From the NCBI GenBank assembly GCA_002428225.1, contig DIUD01000003.1, forward strand, positions 1 through 24,335: a stretch of 24,335 nt of DNA, read 5' to 3'. The translations under genes were made by a program, and so were the position numbers. The notes under the pieces were generated by a model. The model saw only the letters and a list, made by a program, of their open reading frames with translations, ran no database searches and was not told where the DNA came from. How positions within the stretch are numbered: the first letter of the stretch is position 1; each line of letters opens with the position of its first letter. The stretch comes from Roseovarius sp. UBA6167. GTDB lineage: Bacteria; Pseudomonadota; Alphaproteobacteria; Rhodobacterales; Rhodobacteraceae. Of this stretch, positions 6,868-15,316 are shown one piece after another.

Positions 6868-8882
6868 GACGACCAGAGGCGTCGGCCGGTGATGTCGGCG
6901 GCGCTTTGCAGATGCAGGGCGCCTGCCTTTTCAACGAGGGCGAGCGCGCCCGAGCGGCGCAGCGTCTCTGGTGTGATCACCTGACAGGCGCCTGCGGGCG
7001 GACGCTCCGGATCGGCGGTGTAGATCATGAAATCGGCCCCGCCGCAGTCACGCGGTTCGCGCGCCGCCGCCTTGCCCGCAACCAGCACCACCCCCAGGGG
7101 ATCGAGCAGGGCGTCGTGCCAGCGGGCATGGGCCTGTGCCTGGTTCTCGGCATCGCCATCGTTCTCAAGCCAGTTCCCGGCCACGAATCCGCCGCCGCGC
7201 GGCTTGTTGAGCGCGCGCCCGTTTTCGGTCATCACCCCCACCAGCGCGCCCGTGTCGGACACAAGCACGCGCGGGCGCTCGGGCCCGGACTCGGACCAGA
7301 GCCAGACAGAGGCCAGCACCGGGACAAGGCCGACAAAGCGCCCGCGCCCCTGCCAGAGAATGACCACCAGCGCACCAAGCGCCATCAGCGGCAGGACCAG
7401 AGGCCCCGGCGCCACCACCGCGATGCGCGCGCCCTCCAGCCCCGCCACCCAGCCCGAGACCCCGAGAATCCACGCCAGGCCCTGCCCCATGACCCAAAGC
7501 GGCAGCCAGTCGAGGCCAAGCGGCATCAGCAGCCCCGCGACCACGGCCGCGGGCATGACCAGCACCCCCATGAGCGGCACGCTCAGGAGATTGGCCATGA
7601 GTCCGTATTGCGCCACCTGGTTGAAATGCGCCGCCGCCACCGGCGCCGTCGCCGCCCCCGCCACCGCCGAGGAGATCACCACCGCCAGCACCGGCCGCAG
7701 CCAGCGCGGGCCGAGCGGCACGGCGCCATCCCGCAACCCGCCGAACACCGCGACCAGCGCCACGGTCGCGGCAAAGGACATCTGGAAACCGGGACCGAGC
7801 AGCGCCTCGGGGCGCAGGCAGAGCACGATCACTGCGGCCACCGCCACCGCCCGCAGGCTGAGCGCGCGCCGGTCGAGCATCACCGCCACCAGCATCACCG
7901 AGACCATGACAAAGGCGCGCTCGGTCGCCACGTTTCCCCCTGAAAGCGCAAGATAGCCCGCGCCTGCAAGGATCGCCACGCCGGCGGCGATCTTCTTGAC
8001 CGGCCAACGCAGCGCAAGGCGCGGGATCGCCGCAAGCGCAAGCCGCGTGGCGGCAAAGACGAACCCCGCCAGAAGGCCCATATGCAGCCCCGAGATCGCC
8101 AGCAGATGCGCGAGGTTCGAGACGCGCATCGCCGCCAGCGTGTCTTGCGACAGGCCCGACCGGTCGCCCGTCATGATCGCCGCGGCAAAGGCCCCCGCCT
8201 GCCCCGGCAGCCGCGCGCGCACATGATCGGCAAGCGCCATGCGCGCCGCGAAAACGCGCTGCCCGCCGTCCGGCCCTGTCACCGCGAGCAACGGCACGCG
8301 GGCATAGCCGACCGCCCCCACCCCCTGAAACCAGACATGGCGGCGAAAGTCGAAGCCGCCCGGCTCGACCGGTCCCGAAGGCGGCGCAAGATGCGCCGTG
8401 GTCATCACCCGCAGGCCCGGCACCGGCACCGTCCCGCCCGTGTCATGGAGCGAGACGCGCACGCGACGCGGCACGCGGTCCGGGTCCACCCGGGCCAGCA
8501 CCACCCTGTCAAGGGTAAGGCGCAGCGCGTCCGAGGCCGAGCGGTCGATGCCTACGATCCGCCCCTCCACCGGCCCGTAATAGCGCCAGCCGAGCACCGG
8601 CCCCGCCACCCGATGCGCCCGCGCCCCGGCGATGGCGACGCCGATGAGCAGCACGGCGACGGCCACGCCCAGGGGTCCGGACCATTCCCGCCCGCGCCAG
8701 ACCGCCAGCGCCAGAAGCGCCGCGCCAAGCCCCCCGGAGACCACCAGCGCGGCCAGTGGCGGCTCCTGCGGCAGGGCGAAATAGCTGCCGATTCCGCAGG
8801 CAAGGAGCACCGGCACCCATGGAAACAGCGCGCCCCTCTGCGCGAGCCAGACAGCCACAATCCCCTCTGCGGTGCGCCGCAC
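6861..8882 (-). CDS. comEC: ComEC/Rec2-family DNA-uptake channel protein
   Basis: The 673-residue inner-membrane protein belongs to the family that carries single-stranded DNA across the inner membrane during natural transformation. Hydrophobic segments near 20-90 and a soluble DUF4131-type region (about 90-200) precede the Competence domain (about 215-510), whose hallmark LLAISGLHMGLLAGF lies at 260-274. The C-terminal portion (about 530-673) has no HxHxDH motif, so the metallo-beta-lactamase nuclease domain of full-length ComEC is absent or degenerate. It starts at GTG 8882 with GGGAGG about 8 nt upstream, which supports this start. Transformation has not been shown for the organism; the gene may also be a conserved relic. 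Confidence 0.9.
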   Translation of the reverse strand: MRRTAEGIVAVWLAQRGALFPWVPVLLACGIGSYFALPQEPPLAALVVSGGLGAALLALAVWRGREWSGPLGVAVAVLLIGVAIAGARAHRVAGPVLGWRYYGPVEGRIVGIDRSASDALRLTLDRVVLARVDPDRVPRRVRVSLHDTGGTVPVPGLRVMTTAHLAPPSGPVEPGGFDFRRHVWFQGVGAVGYARVPLLAVTGPDGGQRVFAARMALADHVRARLPGQAGAFAAAIMTGDRSGLSQDTLAAMRVSNLAHLLAISGLHMGLLAGFVFAATRLALAAIPRLALRWPVKKIAAGVAILAGAGYLALSGGNVATERAFVMVSVMLVAVMLDRRALSLRAVAVAAVIVLCLRPEALLGPGFQMSFAATVALVAVFGGLRDGAVPLGPRWLRPVLAVVISSAVAGAATAPVAAAHFNQVAQYGLMANLLSVPLMGVLVMPAAVVAGLLMPLGLDWLPLWVMGQGLAWILGVSGWVAGLEGARIAVVAPGPLVLPLMALGALVVILWQGRGRFVGLVPVLASVWLWSESGPERPRVLVSDTGALVGVMTENGRALNKPRGGGFVAGNWLENDGDAENQAQAHARWHDALLDPLGVVLVAGKAAAREPRDCGGADFMIYTADPERPPAGACQVITPETLRRSGALALVEKAGALHLQSAADITGRRLWSSQ

Positions 8883-8958
8883 TTGTCACCCTCCCGGCGG
8901 ACCGATAGACAGGCGTCATTCTCACCCGATGATCCTTACCAAAAGGTTAAGCCCGCCC

Positions 8959-10368
8959 ATGTCGCAACAGGTCGTGACCCGCTTTGCCCCCTCGCCCACC
9001 GGATATCTTCATATCGGGGGCGCGCGCACGGCGCTGTTCAACTGGCTTTATGCGCGCGGGCGGGGCGGCAAGTTCCTGCTGCGAATCGAGGATACCGACC
9101 GCGCCCGCTCTACGCCCGCGGCGACACAGGCGATTCTCGACGGGCTTGCCTGGCTGGGGCTTGACCATGACGGCGAGGCGATGAGCCAGTTCGCCCGCGC
9201 CCCCCGTCACGCCGAGGTCGCGCATCAGCTTCTGGCCGCGGGCCATGCCTATAAATGCTTCGCGACACAAGACGAGATCGAGACATTCCGCGAGGCGGCC
9301 CGCGCCGAGGCCCGATCGACCCTCTACCGCAGCCCCTGGCGCGATGCCGACCCCGCCAGCCATCCCGACGCGCCCTTCGTCATCCGCATCAGGGCCCCGC
9401 GCGAGGGGACCACGGTGATCCGCGACGTGGTGCAGGGCGATGTGACCATCCGCAACGACCAGCTCGACGACATGGTGCTTTTGCGCAGCGACGGCACGCC
9501 GGTCTATATGCTGGCGGTGGCGGTGGACGATCACGACATGGGCGTGACCCATGTGATCCGGGGCGATGACCACCTCAACAATGCCGCGCGCCAGATGATG
9601 ATCTATCAGGCAATGGGTTGGCCCTTGCCGGTCTATGCCCATATTCCGCTCATCCACGGGCCGGACGGCAAGAAACTGTCCAAGCGCCACGGTGCGCTTG
9701 GCGTCGGAGAATATCGCAAGATGGGCTACCCTGCGGCGGGGATGCGCAACTATCTTGCGCGACTTGGCTGGAGCCATGGCGATGACGAGTTCTTCACCGA
9801 CGAACAGGCGCGGGAGTGGTTCGACATCACCGGCATCGGCAAGGCCCCGGCGCGTCTTGATTTCAAGAAGCTGGAGAATCTCTGCGGGCGGCATATCGCG
9901 GCGATGGAAGATGCCGCGCTGCTGTGCGAGATGCAGGATTTCCTGCGCGTCACCGGCCGGGCGCTCCTGCCCGACGACAAGCTGCGTTTGCTGGAGCAGG
10001 CGATGTATTGTCTCAAGGATCGTGCCAAGACCTATCCGGAACTGCTTGACAAGGCGGCATTTATCCTCACCGATCGGCCCGTGGTGGCGGACGGGGCGGC
10101 GGCGGCGCTTCTCGATGATGACTCTCGCCGCATACTGGGAGAATTGACGCCGCAGTTGCATGGTGCTACGTGGACGCGGTCCGGGCTTGAGGAAATGTTA
10201 ACGCATTTCGCCGAAGACCGTGGAACAAAGTTCGGCAAGTTTGCCGGCCCTCTGCGGGCCGCGCTCGCGGGCCGTACCGCGACACCGAGCGTGTTCGACA
10301 TGATGCTGGTCCTCGGGCGGGACGAAACCATCGCCCGGCTGACCGATGCCACCCGCGTCAGGGCGTGA
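8959..10368 (+). CDS. gltX: Glutamyl-tRNA synthetase (class I)
   Basis: The 469-residue enzyme charges tRNA with glutamate. The Rossmann domain starts VVTRFAPSPTGYLHIGGA with the HIGH-type motif HIGG (18-21), and the second signature is KKLSKRHG (238-245). An anticodon-binding helical domain follows from about 320. The ATG at 8959 gives the usual family start; an earlier in-frame ATG at 8929 is possible, and neither has a strong ribosome site. Alphaproteobacteria often carry two gltX copies, one acting on tRNA-Gln as well, and the sequence alone does not tell which this is. It is divergent from comEC and followed 76 bases later by gltA. Confidence 0.95.
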   Translation: MSQQVVTRFAPSPTGYLHIGGARTALFNWLYARGRGGKFLLRIEDTDRARSTPAATQAILDGLAWLGLDHDGEAMSQFARAPRHAEVAHQLLAAGHAYKCFATQDEIETFREAARAEARSTLYRSPWRDADPASHPDAPFVIRIRAPREGTTVIRDVVQGDVTIRNDQLDDMVLLRSDGTPVYMLAVAVDDHDMGVTHVIRGDDHLNNAARQMMIYQAMGWPLPVYAHIPLIHGPDGKKLSKRHGALGVGEYRKMGYPAAGMRNYLARLGWSHGDDEFFTDEQAREWFDITGIGKAPARLDFKKLENLCGRHIAAMEDAALLCEMQDFLRVTGRALLPDDKLRLLEQAMYCLKDRAKTYPELLDKAAFILTDRPVVADGAAAALLDDDSRRILGELTPQLHGATWTRSGLEEMLTHFAEDRGTKFGKFAGPLRAALAGRTATPSVFDMMLVLGRDETIARLTDATRVRA

Positions 10369-10444
10369 TTTCTGGCGGGGCTTGACACTTACCAGTCCGA
10401 AGGCGCGCCCGGGCGCCTGCGGTCGCCGCTAGGGAGGACCCCTG

Positions 10445-11740
10445 ATGTCTGACGCGAAAAGAGCCGCCAAGCTGGAAATCGACGGCAAGATCTATGAGTT
10501 GCCGATCCTCTCGCCAACCATCGGGCCGGACGTGATCGACATCCGCAAGCTCTACGGCACGGGGCACGTCTTCACCTACGATCCGGGCTTTACCTCTACG
10601 GCCAGTTGCGACAGCACCATCACCTTCATCGACGGCGAAGAGGGCATATTGCTGCATCGCGGCTATCCGATCGACCAACTGGCCGAGAAATCGCATTTCC
10701 TCGAAGTCTGCTACCTGCTGCTCTATGGCGAATTGCCCGCGCCTGCCGAGCTTGAGGATTTCGAAGCCCGCGTGACCAACCACACCATGCTGCACGAGCA
10801 GATGCAGTATTTCTTCCGCGGCTTCCGCCGCGATGCGCATCCGATGGCGATCATGGTCGGCGTGGTTGGCGCGATGTCGGCCTTCTACCATGACAGCACC
10901 GATGTGCGCGACGAGTGGCAGCGCGAGGTCGCCTCGATCCGCATGATCGCCAAGATGCCGACCATCGCCGCCTGGGCCTACAAGTATTCCGTCGGCCAGC
11001 CCTTTGTCTATCCGCGCAACGACATCGATTATGCGTCGAACTTCCTGCGCATGTGCTTTGCCGTGCCGGCCGAGGATTACCAGGTCAACCCGATCCTGAG
11101 CCGCGCCATGGACCGGATCTTTACCCTCCACGCCGATCATGAGCAGAACGCTTCGACCTCGACAGTGCGGCTGGCCTCCTCTTCGGGCGCGAACCCGTTT
11201 GCCTGCATCGCTGCCGGCATTGCCTGTCTGTGGGGTCCCGCGCATGGCGGGGCCAATCAGGCCTGCCTCGAAATGCTGCGCGAGATCGGCACGCCCGAGC
11301 GCATTCCCGAATTCATCGCCCGCGCCAAGGACAAGGACGACCCGTTCCGCCTGATGGGGTTCGGCCACCGCGTTTACAAGAATTTCGATCCGCGCGCCAA
11401 GGTGATGAAGCAGTCCGCCGACGAGGTTCTGGAACTGCTGGGGATCGAGAACAACCCGACGCTTCAGGTCGCCAAGGAGCTTGAGGCCCAGGCGCTGGCC
11501 GATCCCTATTTCACCGACAAGAAGCTCTTTCCGAACGTGGATTTCTACTCGGGCATCATCCTCGAGGCCATGGGCTTCCCGACCTCGATGTTCACGCCGA
11601 TCTTCGCGGTCAGCCGCACGGTGGGGTGGATCTCGCAATGGAAAGAGATGATCGCCGATCCGCAGATGAAGATCGGCCGCCCGCGCCAGCTCTACCGCGG
11701 TGCGACGCCGCGCGATTACGTCGATATCGAGAAACGCTGA
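10445..11740 (+). CDS. gltA: Citrate synthase (type II, hexameric-like)
   Basis: The 431-residue enzyme condenses oxaloacetate and acetyl-CoA in the first step of the TCA cycle. The catalytic residues are His267 (WGPAHGGANQA), His308 (MGFGHRVYKNFDPRA) and Asp366 (NVDFYSG). Length and N-terminal domain (KLEIDGKIYELPIL) match the Gram-negative type II form, which is usually NADH-sensitive. ATG 10445 follows AGGGAGG with good spacing. A TTGACA at 10382-10387 in the 76-base gap after gltX may be part of its own promoter, though no clear -10 follows. A strong hairpin terminator lies just downstream. Confidence 0.97.
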   Translation: MSDAKRAAKLEIDGKIYELPILSPTIGPDVIDIRKLYGTGHVFTYDPGFTSTASCDSTITFIDGEEGILLHRGYPIDQLAEKSHFLEVCYLLLYGELPAPAELEDFEARVTNHTMLHEQMQYFFRGFRRDAHPMAIMVGVVGAMSAFYHDSTDVRDEWQREVASIRMIAKMPTIAAWAYKYSVGQPFVYPRNDIDYASNFLRMCFAVPAEDYQVNPILSRAMDRIFTLHADHEQNASTSTVRLASSSGANPFACIAAGIACLWGPAHGGANQACLEMLREIGTPERIPEFIARAKDKDDPFRLMGFGHRVYKNFDPRAKVMKQSADEVLELLGIENNPTLQVAKELEAQALADPYFTDKKLFPNVDFYSGIILEAMGFPTSMFTPIFAVSRTVGWISQWKEMIADPQMKIGRPRQLYRGATPRDYVDIEKR

Positions 11741-11757
11741 ACCTACCGACCCGGCAG

Positions 11758-11785
11758 GAGACCCGGCCTCGCGCCGGGTCTCTTG
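11758..11785 (+). terminator. Intrinsic terminator after gltA
   Basis: The 10-bp perfect stem GAGACCCGGC / GCCGGGTCTC (11758-11767 and 11773-11782) has a 5-base loop CTCGC and is followed by TTGT. It starts 17 bases after the gltA stop. The T-run is short, as usual in high-GC genomes. Confidence 0.75.
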
Positions 11786-12011
11786 TGGCGCGTGTGCCTG
11801 CCGGAACCAAAAGGCCGCTCACAATGCGGCGTGTCGCCGCCCCTTGTCAGGATACCCATACAACACATTGATTTTACGTAGTTTACCTGACGTCCCGTAT
11901 CGAATGATGACATGGATGCCCACGTGATCCCGTTCCCGTCGGCCTCCGAGGCCCTTGCGCGCGCCGCGCCCATGCGGCAGAAGCGGCACGCAACCGATCC
12001 GGAGGTCACCC
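11786..12011. other. Intergenic region gltA-apt with an AT-rich patch
   Basis: Between the gltA terminator and apt, the stretch about 11850-11912 is clearly richer in A+T than its surroundings and is the likely place for the apt promoter, although I see no clean -35/-10 pair. A small frame starts at ATG 11912 (MDAHVIPFPSASEALARAAP...) and runs 52 codons to TGA 12068-12070, overlapping the apt start out of frame. There is no good ribosome site before it. It could be a leader peptide or chance. Confidence 0.4.
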
Positions 12012-12551
12012 ATGCCCGCGCACAAGACCGTTCAGGACTATATCCGCACCATCGTCGATTTCCCCCATGAGGGGATCCTGTTCCGCGATGTCACCACGCT
12101 TTTCGCCGATCCGCGCGGCTTTCGCATGGCCATCGACCAGATGCTGCACCCCTGGGCGGGCCAGCCCATCGACAAGGTGGCAGGGCTGGAGGCGCGCGGC
12201 TTCATCCTCGGCGGCGCGATCGCGCATCAGTTGTCGGTGGGGTTTGTCCCCATCCGCAAAAAGGGCAAGCTGCCCGGCGCGGTGATCTCGGAGGACTATC
12301 AGCTCGAATACGGCGCGGCGGTGGTCGAGATCCACGACGACGCCATCGCCGCCGGCGAACGTGTGCTGCTGGTCGATGACCTCCTGGCCACGGGCGGCAC
12401 GGCGGCGGCAGGCATCCGCCTGATCGAGCGGCTGGGCGGCGAGATCCGGGGCTGCGCCTTCATCGTCGATCTGCCCGACCTGGGCGGGCACGAAAGGCTG
12501 ACCGGGATGGGCATGGACGTGCATACGCTTTGCGCCTTCGCGGGGGCATGA
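12012..12551 (+). CDS. apt: Adenine phosphoribosyltransferase
   Basis: The 179-residue purine salvage enzyme makes AMP from adenine and PRPP in the cytoplasm. The start region KTVQDYIRTIVDFPHEGILFRDVTTL and the PRPP motif VLLVDDLLATGGTA (118-131) are typical of Apt, as is GLEARGFILGG (58-68). ATG 12012 is preceded by GGAGGT (12001-12006), which decides it over longer frames. It probably has its own transcript: a terminator lies between it and gltA, and the next gene, recO, is convergent. Confidence 0.95.
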   Translation: MPAHKTVQDYIRTIVDFPHEGILFRDVTTLFADPRGFRMAIDQMLHPWAGQPIDKVAGLEARGFILGGAIAHQLSVGFVPIRKKGKLPGAVISEDYQLEYGAAVVEIHDDAIAAGERVLLVDDLLATGGTAAAGIRLIERLGGEIRGCAFIVDLPDLGGHERLTGMGMDVHTLCAFAGA

Positions 12552-12582
12552 GCCGCGGCGGCACCGCGCGCTTGGGCGCTCT

Positions 12583-13332
12583 TCAGGGCAAACCGTGATC
12601 GCGTTTGCCCGCGTGGCGATTGAACCGCTCGACAAACCGCGCGCGCGCATCGGGCAAGGGCCGGCTCCCGAGTTGCGCCGCCAGGTGATGGCGCAGGAAA
12701 TGCCCCGTCACCTCCAGCCCTTGCGAGATTTCCGCCCCTGACGCGGGTTCCTGATCGAGCAGACAGCGCGGCAGCGGCAGCAGCCTGTCAGCCCACTCGC
12801 CCGCCCCCGCCCGCGAGACGGCGCGCCCGGTCCTGGGCGATATGTAGCTGAGATCATTGGCCCTTTCCCCCATCACCGCACAACCGCGCAGGTCGAGACC
12901 AAAGCCGGTCTCCTCCAGAAGACCAAGCTCCCAGCGAAGATAGGCCAGCGGCCAGATCGCGCGCTGATCTAGAAGGTCAAGCAATATCATGCTCTTGCGG
13001 TAAAGAACCGGATGCGCCTCGCGCTCGGGCAGCGCAAACAGCAACAGCGCGCAGACCGCATTCAGCCCCGCGAGCGCCAGCCGCTCGCCCATGGTCCAGG
13101 CCCGCGATCTGACCGGCTCGACCCGGAAGATGCCCAGATGATCCTCAAGCCGCGCGCGCCATTCCAGGTCGAGCTGCGCGCCGGGTTGCAGCACCGGCGC
13201 CATGCGGCGCGACGCGCCCCCCCTCACAAGCCCCGCGTGCCGCCCGCGGCCCTCGGTAAAGACCTCGAGGATGGCGGCACCTTCGCCGTGACGCCGCACA
13301 CCCAGAAGAATACCCTGATCGCGCCACTCCAT
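12583..13332 (-). CDS. recO: DNA repair protein RecO
   Basis: The 249-residue protein works with RecR (and RecF) to load RecA onto SSB-coated single-stranded DNA. The N-terminal OB-fold is recognisable from EWRDQGILLGVRRHGEGAAILEVFTEGRGRHAGLVRGG, followed by the helical C-terminal domain including YLRWELGLLEETGFGLDL. The cysteine zinc site found in some RecO proteins is not evident. The start ATG at 13330-13332 is one base after the stop of the DUF1491 gene, so the two are translationally coupled. It is the last gene of the minus-strand era/rnc cluster and converges on apt. Confidence 0.93.
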   Translation of the reverse strand: MEWRDQGILLGVRRHGEGAAILEVFTEGRGRHAGLVRGGASRRMAPVLQPGAQLDLEWRARLEDHLGIFRVEPVRSRAWTMGERLALAGLNAVCALLLFALPEREAHPVLYRKSMILLDLLDQRAIWPLAYLRWELGLLEETGFGLDLRGCAVMGERANDLSYISPRTGRAVSRAGAGEWADRLLPLPRCLLDQEPASGAEISQGLEVTGHFLRHHLAAQLGSRPLPDARARFVERFNRHAGKRDHGLP

Positions 13333-13333
13333 C

Positions 13334-13669
13334 TCAGCCCGCCATGCCGTCGGCGTCCAGCATATGCCGCCCGGCGCGGTCCTCCACCTCGATCACCCAG
13401 AGGTCGGGATCGTAACGCCGCTGCCGGGCAATCGCCGCATCCGCCTCCGGCTCATCTCCCTCGACGAGCACGAGCCAGCGCCGCTCCGCGCTCATCAGAT
13501 CGATCGAGCGATGATAGACCGTCGCTTTCCCGTCGAGCGTGTTGAGCTTGACCAGCACCGCGCCCGCATCGTCGTCGCCATGGGCCACGACAAAGCTGGG
13601 TATCCCCGCCAGCCGCAGCCGCGCGAGATAGGCATCGACCCAGAACCGCGCGGTCAGCCGTGGTGCCAT
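13334..13669 (-). CDS. DUF1491 family protein of unknown function
   Basis: The 111-residue soluble protein begins APRLTARFWVDAYLARLRLAG and contains AVLVKLNTLDG and the C-terminal stretch DPDLWVIEVEDRAGRHML, which I recognise as DUF1491, a small alphaproteobacterial family without known function. The start at 13669 has AAGGGA upstream; the longer open frame to 13765 would add 32 unconserved residues. It sits between era and recO, almost touching recO. The conserved placement suggests a link to DNA repair or ribosome maturation, but that is only inference from context. Confidence 0.8.
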   Translation of the reverse strand: MAPRLTARFWVDAYLARLRLAGIPSFVVAHGDDDAGAVLVKLNTLDGKATVYHRSIDLMSAERRWLVLVEGDEPEADAAIARQRRYDPDLWVIEVEDRAGRHMLDADGMAG

Positions 13670-13678
13670 CCCCGTCCC

Positions 13679-13710
13679 TTCATCTTGCCCGAAATATCCC
13701 CGCCGGAGGC
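13679..13710. repeat. Short intergenic motif resembling a recurrent Rhodobacterales sequence
   Basis: The era-DUF1491 gap contains CTTGCCCGAAATATCCCCG followed by CCGGAGGC. From memory, very similar strings recur between genes in Rhodobacterales genomes. Part of it (ATATnCCCCGCC...GGC) is echoed inside the inverted-repeat element around 1646-1664. I cannot count genome copies from one window. Confidence 0.3.
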
Positions 13711-13724
13711 ACCCGTCCGCGCCA

Positions 13725-14633
13725 TCACGCCGATCCGTCGCGGAAATCGAGCCCCATCTCGTCATAGCGCGCGGCCTCGTCCATCCAGTTCTCCCGGACC
13801 TTCACCTGGAGGAAAAGATGCACCGGCCGGCCAAGAAATTCCGCGATCTCGGCGCGCGCGGCCTGGCTCACGGCCTTGATCGTCTCGCCCTTGTGGCCCA
13901 GCACGATGCCCTTGTGACCGTCGCGCAGCACATAAATGATCTGGTCGATCCGCGCCGAGCCGTCCTTGCGGTCCTGCCAGCTTTCGGTCTCGACGGTAAG
14001 CTGGTAGGGCAGTTCCTGGTGCAGCCGCAGCGTGAGCTTTTCGCGCGTCATCTCGGCGGCGATCATGCGCATCGGCAGATCGGCGATCTGGTCCTCGGGG
14101 TAAAGCCACGGCCCCTCGGGCAGCGCGTCGGCCAGCCAGCGGCGAAGGTCTTCCACCCCGTGCCCGCGCTCGGCGGAAATCAGGAAGGTGCGCTCGAAGG
14201 CCAGCCGCTCGTTCATCGCCCTGGTCAGCGCCAGCAACGCCGGCGCCTCCACCCGGTCGATCTTGTTGATGGCCAGCACGATGCGCCGCCCCTGCGGAAA
14301 TTCGGCCAGCCCGTCAAGGATGCGCCCCACCCCCTCGGTCAGCCCGCGATGCGCCTCGATCAGCAGCACCACGATATCGGCATCCGCCGCCCCCCCCCAG
14401 GCCGCCGCCACCATCGCGCGGTCAAGCCTTCGGCGCGGCTGGAACAGGCCCGGCGTATCGACAAAGATCAACTGGCTCTGCCCTTCCATCGCCACGCCGC
14501 GGATGCGCGCGCGGGTGGTCTGCACCTTGTGGGTGACGATCGACACCTTGGCCCCCACCATCCGGTTCAGGAGCGTGGACTTGCCCGCATTGGGCTCTCC
14601 GATCAGGGCGATGAAACCCGCGCGTGTGGTCAT
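13725..14633 (-). CDS. era: GTPase Era, ribosome assembly factor
   Basis: The 302-residue GTPase binds near the 3' end of 16S rRNA and checks 30S maturation. G motifs are complete: GEPNAGKST (12-20), VDTPG (58-62), NKID (123-126) and SAERGHG (153-159). The C-terminal KH domain contains GHKGIVLGHKGETIK followed by FLQVKVRENW. ATG 14633 overlaps the rnc stop (ATGA), which rejects the longer frame extending into rnc. A run of nine G on the coding strand (nine C at 14390-14398) encodes Trp-Gly-Gly near residue 79. The rnc-era pairing is conserved and fits their shared role in rRNA processing. Confidence 0.96.
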   Translation of the reverse strand: MTTRAGFIALIGEPNAGKSTLLNRMVGAKVSIVTHKVQTTRARIRGVAMEGQSQLIFVDTPGLFQPRRRLDRAMVAAAWGGAADADIVVLLIEAHRGLTEGVGRILDGLAEFPQGRRIVLAINKIDRVEAPALLALTRAMNERLAFERTFLISAERGHGVEDLRRWLADALPEGPWLYPEDQIADLPMRMIAAEMTREKLTLRLHQELPYQLTVETESWQDRKDGSARIDQIIYVLRDGHKGIVLGHKGETIKAVSQAARAEIAEFLGRPVHLFLQVKVRENWMDEAARYDEMGLDFRDGSA

Positions 14634-15316
14634 GTCCGGCCCTCCAGCCTGTCGAGAAGCGCCCGCGCCGCCGCCTGCTCTGCCTGCCGCTTCGAGCCGG
14701 CGGTGGCCTCGGCGCTCTCGCCGGTGGCGAGCCGCGCCACGATGGTAAAGACCGGCGCGTGATCGGGGCCGGAACGCGCCACCTCGATGTAATCGGGCGG
14801 GGCAAGGCCGCGCGCCTGCGCCCATTCCTGAAGCGCGGTCTTGGCGTCGCGGGCATCGGCCTCGACGGCGGCGATGCGCGCGCCCCAGAGCCGCAGCACC
14901 ACCGCGCGCGCGGCCGCAAACCCGCCGTCAAGATAGACGGCGGCGATCACCGCCTCCATCGCATCGCCCAGAAGCGCCAGCTTGCGCCGCCCGCCCGAGA
15001 GCATCTCCGAGCGCCCCAGCTTGAGCACTTCGCCCAGATCAAGCTCGCGCGCCACCTCGGCGCAGGTTTCCTTGCGCACAAGCGCGTTGAAGCGCGGCGC
15101 AAGCTGGCCCTCGGCGGCGGCGCAGTCCTGATCGAGCAGCGCCTCGGCCATGACGAGGCCCAGCACCCGGTCGCCCAGAAACTCCAGCCGCTGATTGTCG
15201 CCGCGCGAAGGCGAGGACATCGAGGAATGGGTGAGCGCCTCGACCAGAAGCGCGGGCCGCGCGAAGTCATGCCCGAGCCGGGCCGCGAAGGCGCGCATCT
15301 CGGCCGAGAGCCTCAC
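14630..15316 (-). CDS. rnc: Ribonuclease III
   Basis: The 228-residue double-strand-specific endonuclease processes rRNA precursors and other structured RNAs. The signature QRLEFLGDRVL lies at 42-52. Catalytic residues by family alignment are Glu45, Asp49, Asp118 and Glu121 (in GDAMEAVIAAVYLDGG). A double-stranded RNA-binding domain follows from about 157 to 225. I place the start at GTG 15316, which overlaps the lepB stop as GTGA, has AAGAGG upstream and gives the common family start MRLSAEM. A GTG at 15349 would add 11 residues lying inside lepB. It is coupled to era by a second overlap. Confidence 0.93.
   Translation of the reverse strand: MRLSAEMRAFAARLGHDFARPALLVEALTHSSMSSPSRGDNQRLEFLGDRVLGLVMAEALLDQDCAAAEGQLAPRFNALVRKETCAEVARELDLGEVLKLGRSEMLSGGRRKLALLGDAMEAVIAAVYLDGGFAAARAVVLRLWGARIAAVEADARDAKTALQEWAQARGLAPPDYIEVARSGPDHAPVFTIVARLATGESAEATAGSKRQAEQAAARALLDRLEGRT

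Noticed and set aside
10382..10410. Possible gltA promoter with a perfect TTGACA
   Set aside because: The expected -10 region is almost pure G+C, so only the -35 is seen; mentioned under gltA but not called.
10358..11638. 426-codon minus-strand frame opposite citrate synthase
   Set aside because: Mirror frame of gltA with no recognisable domain or ribosome site.
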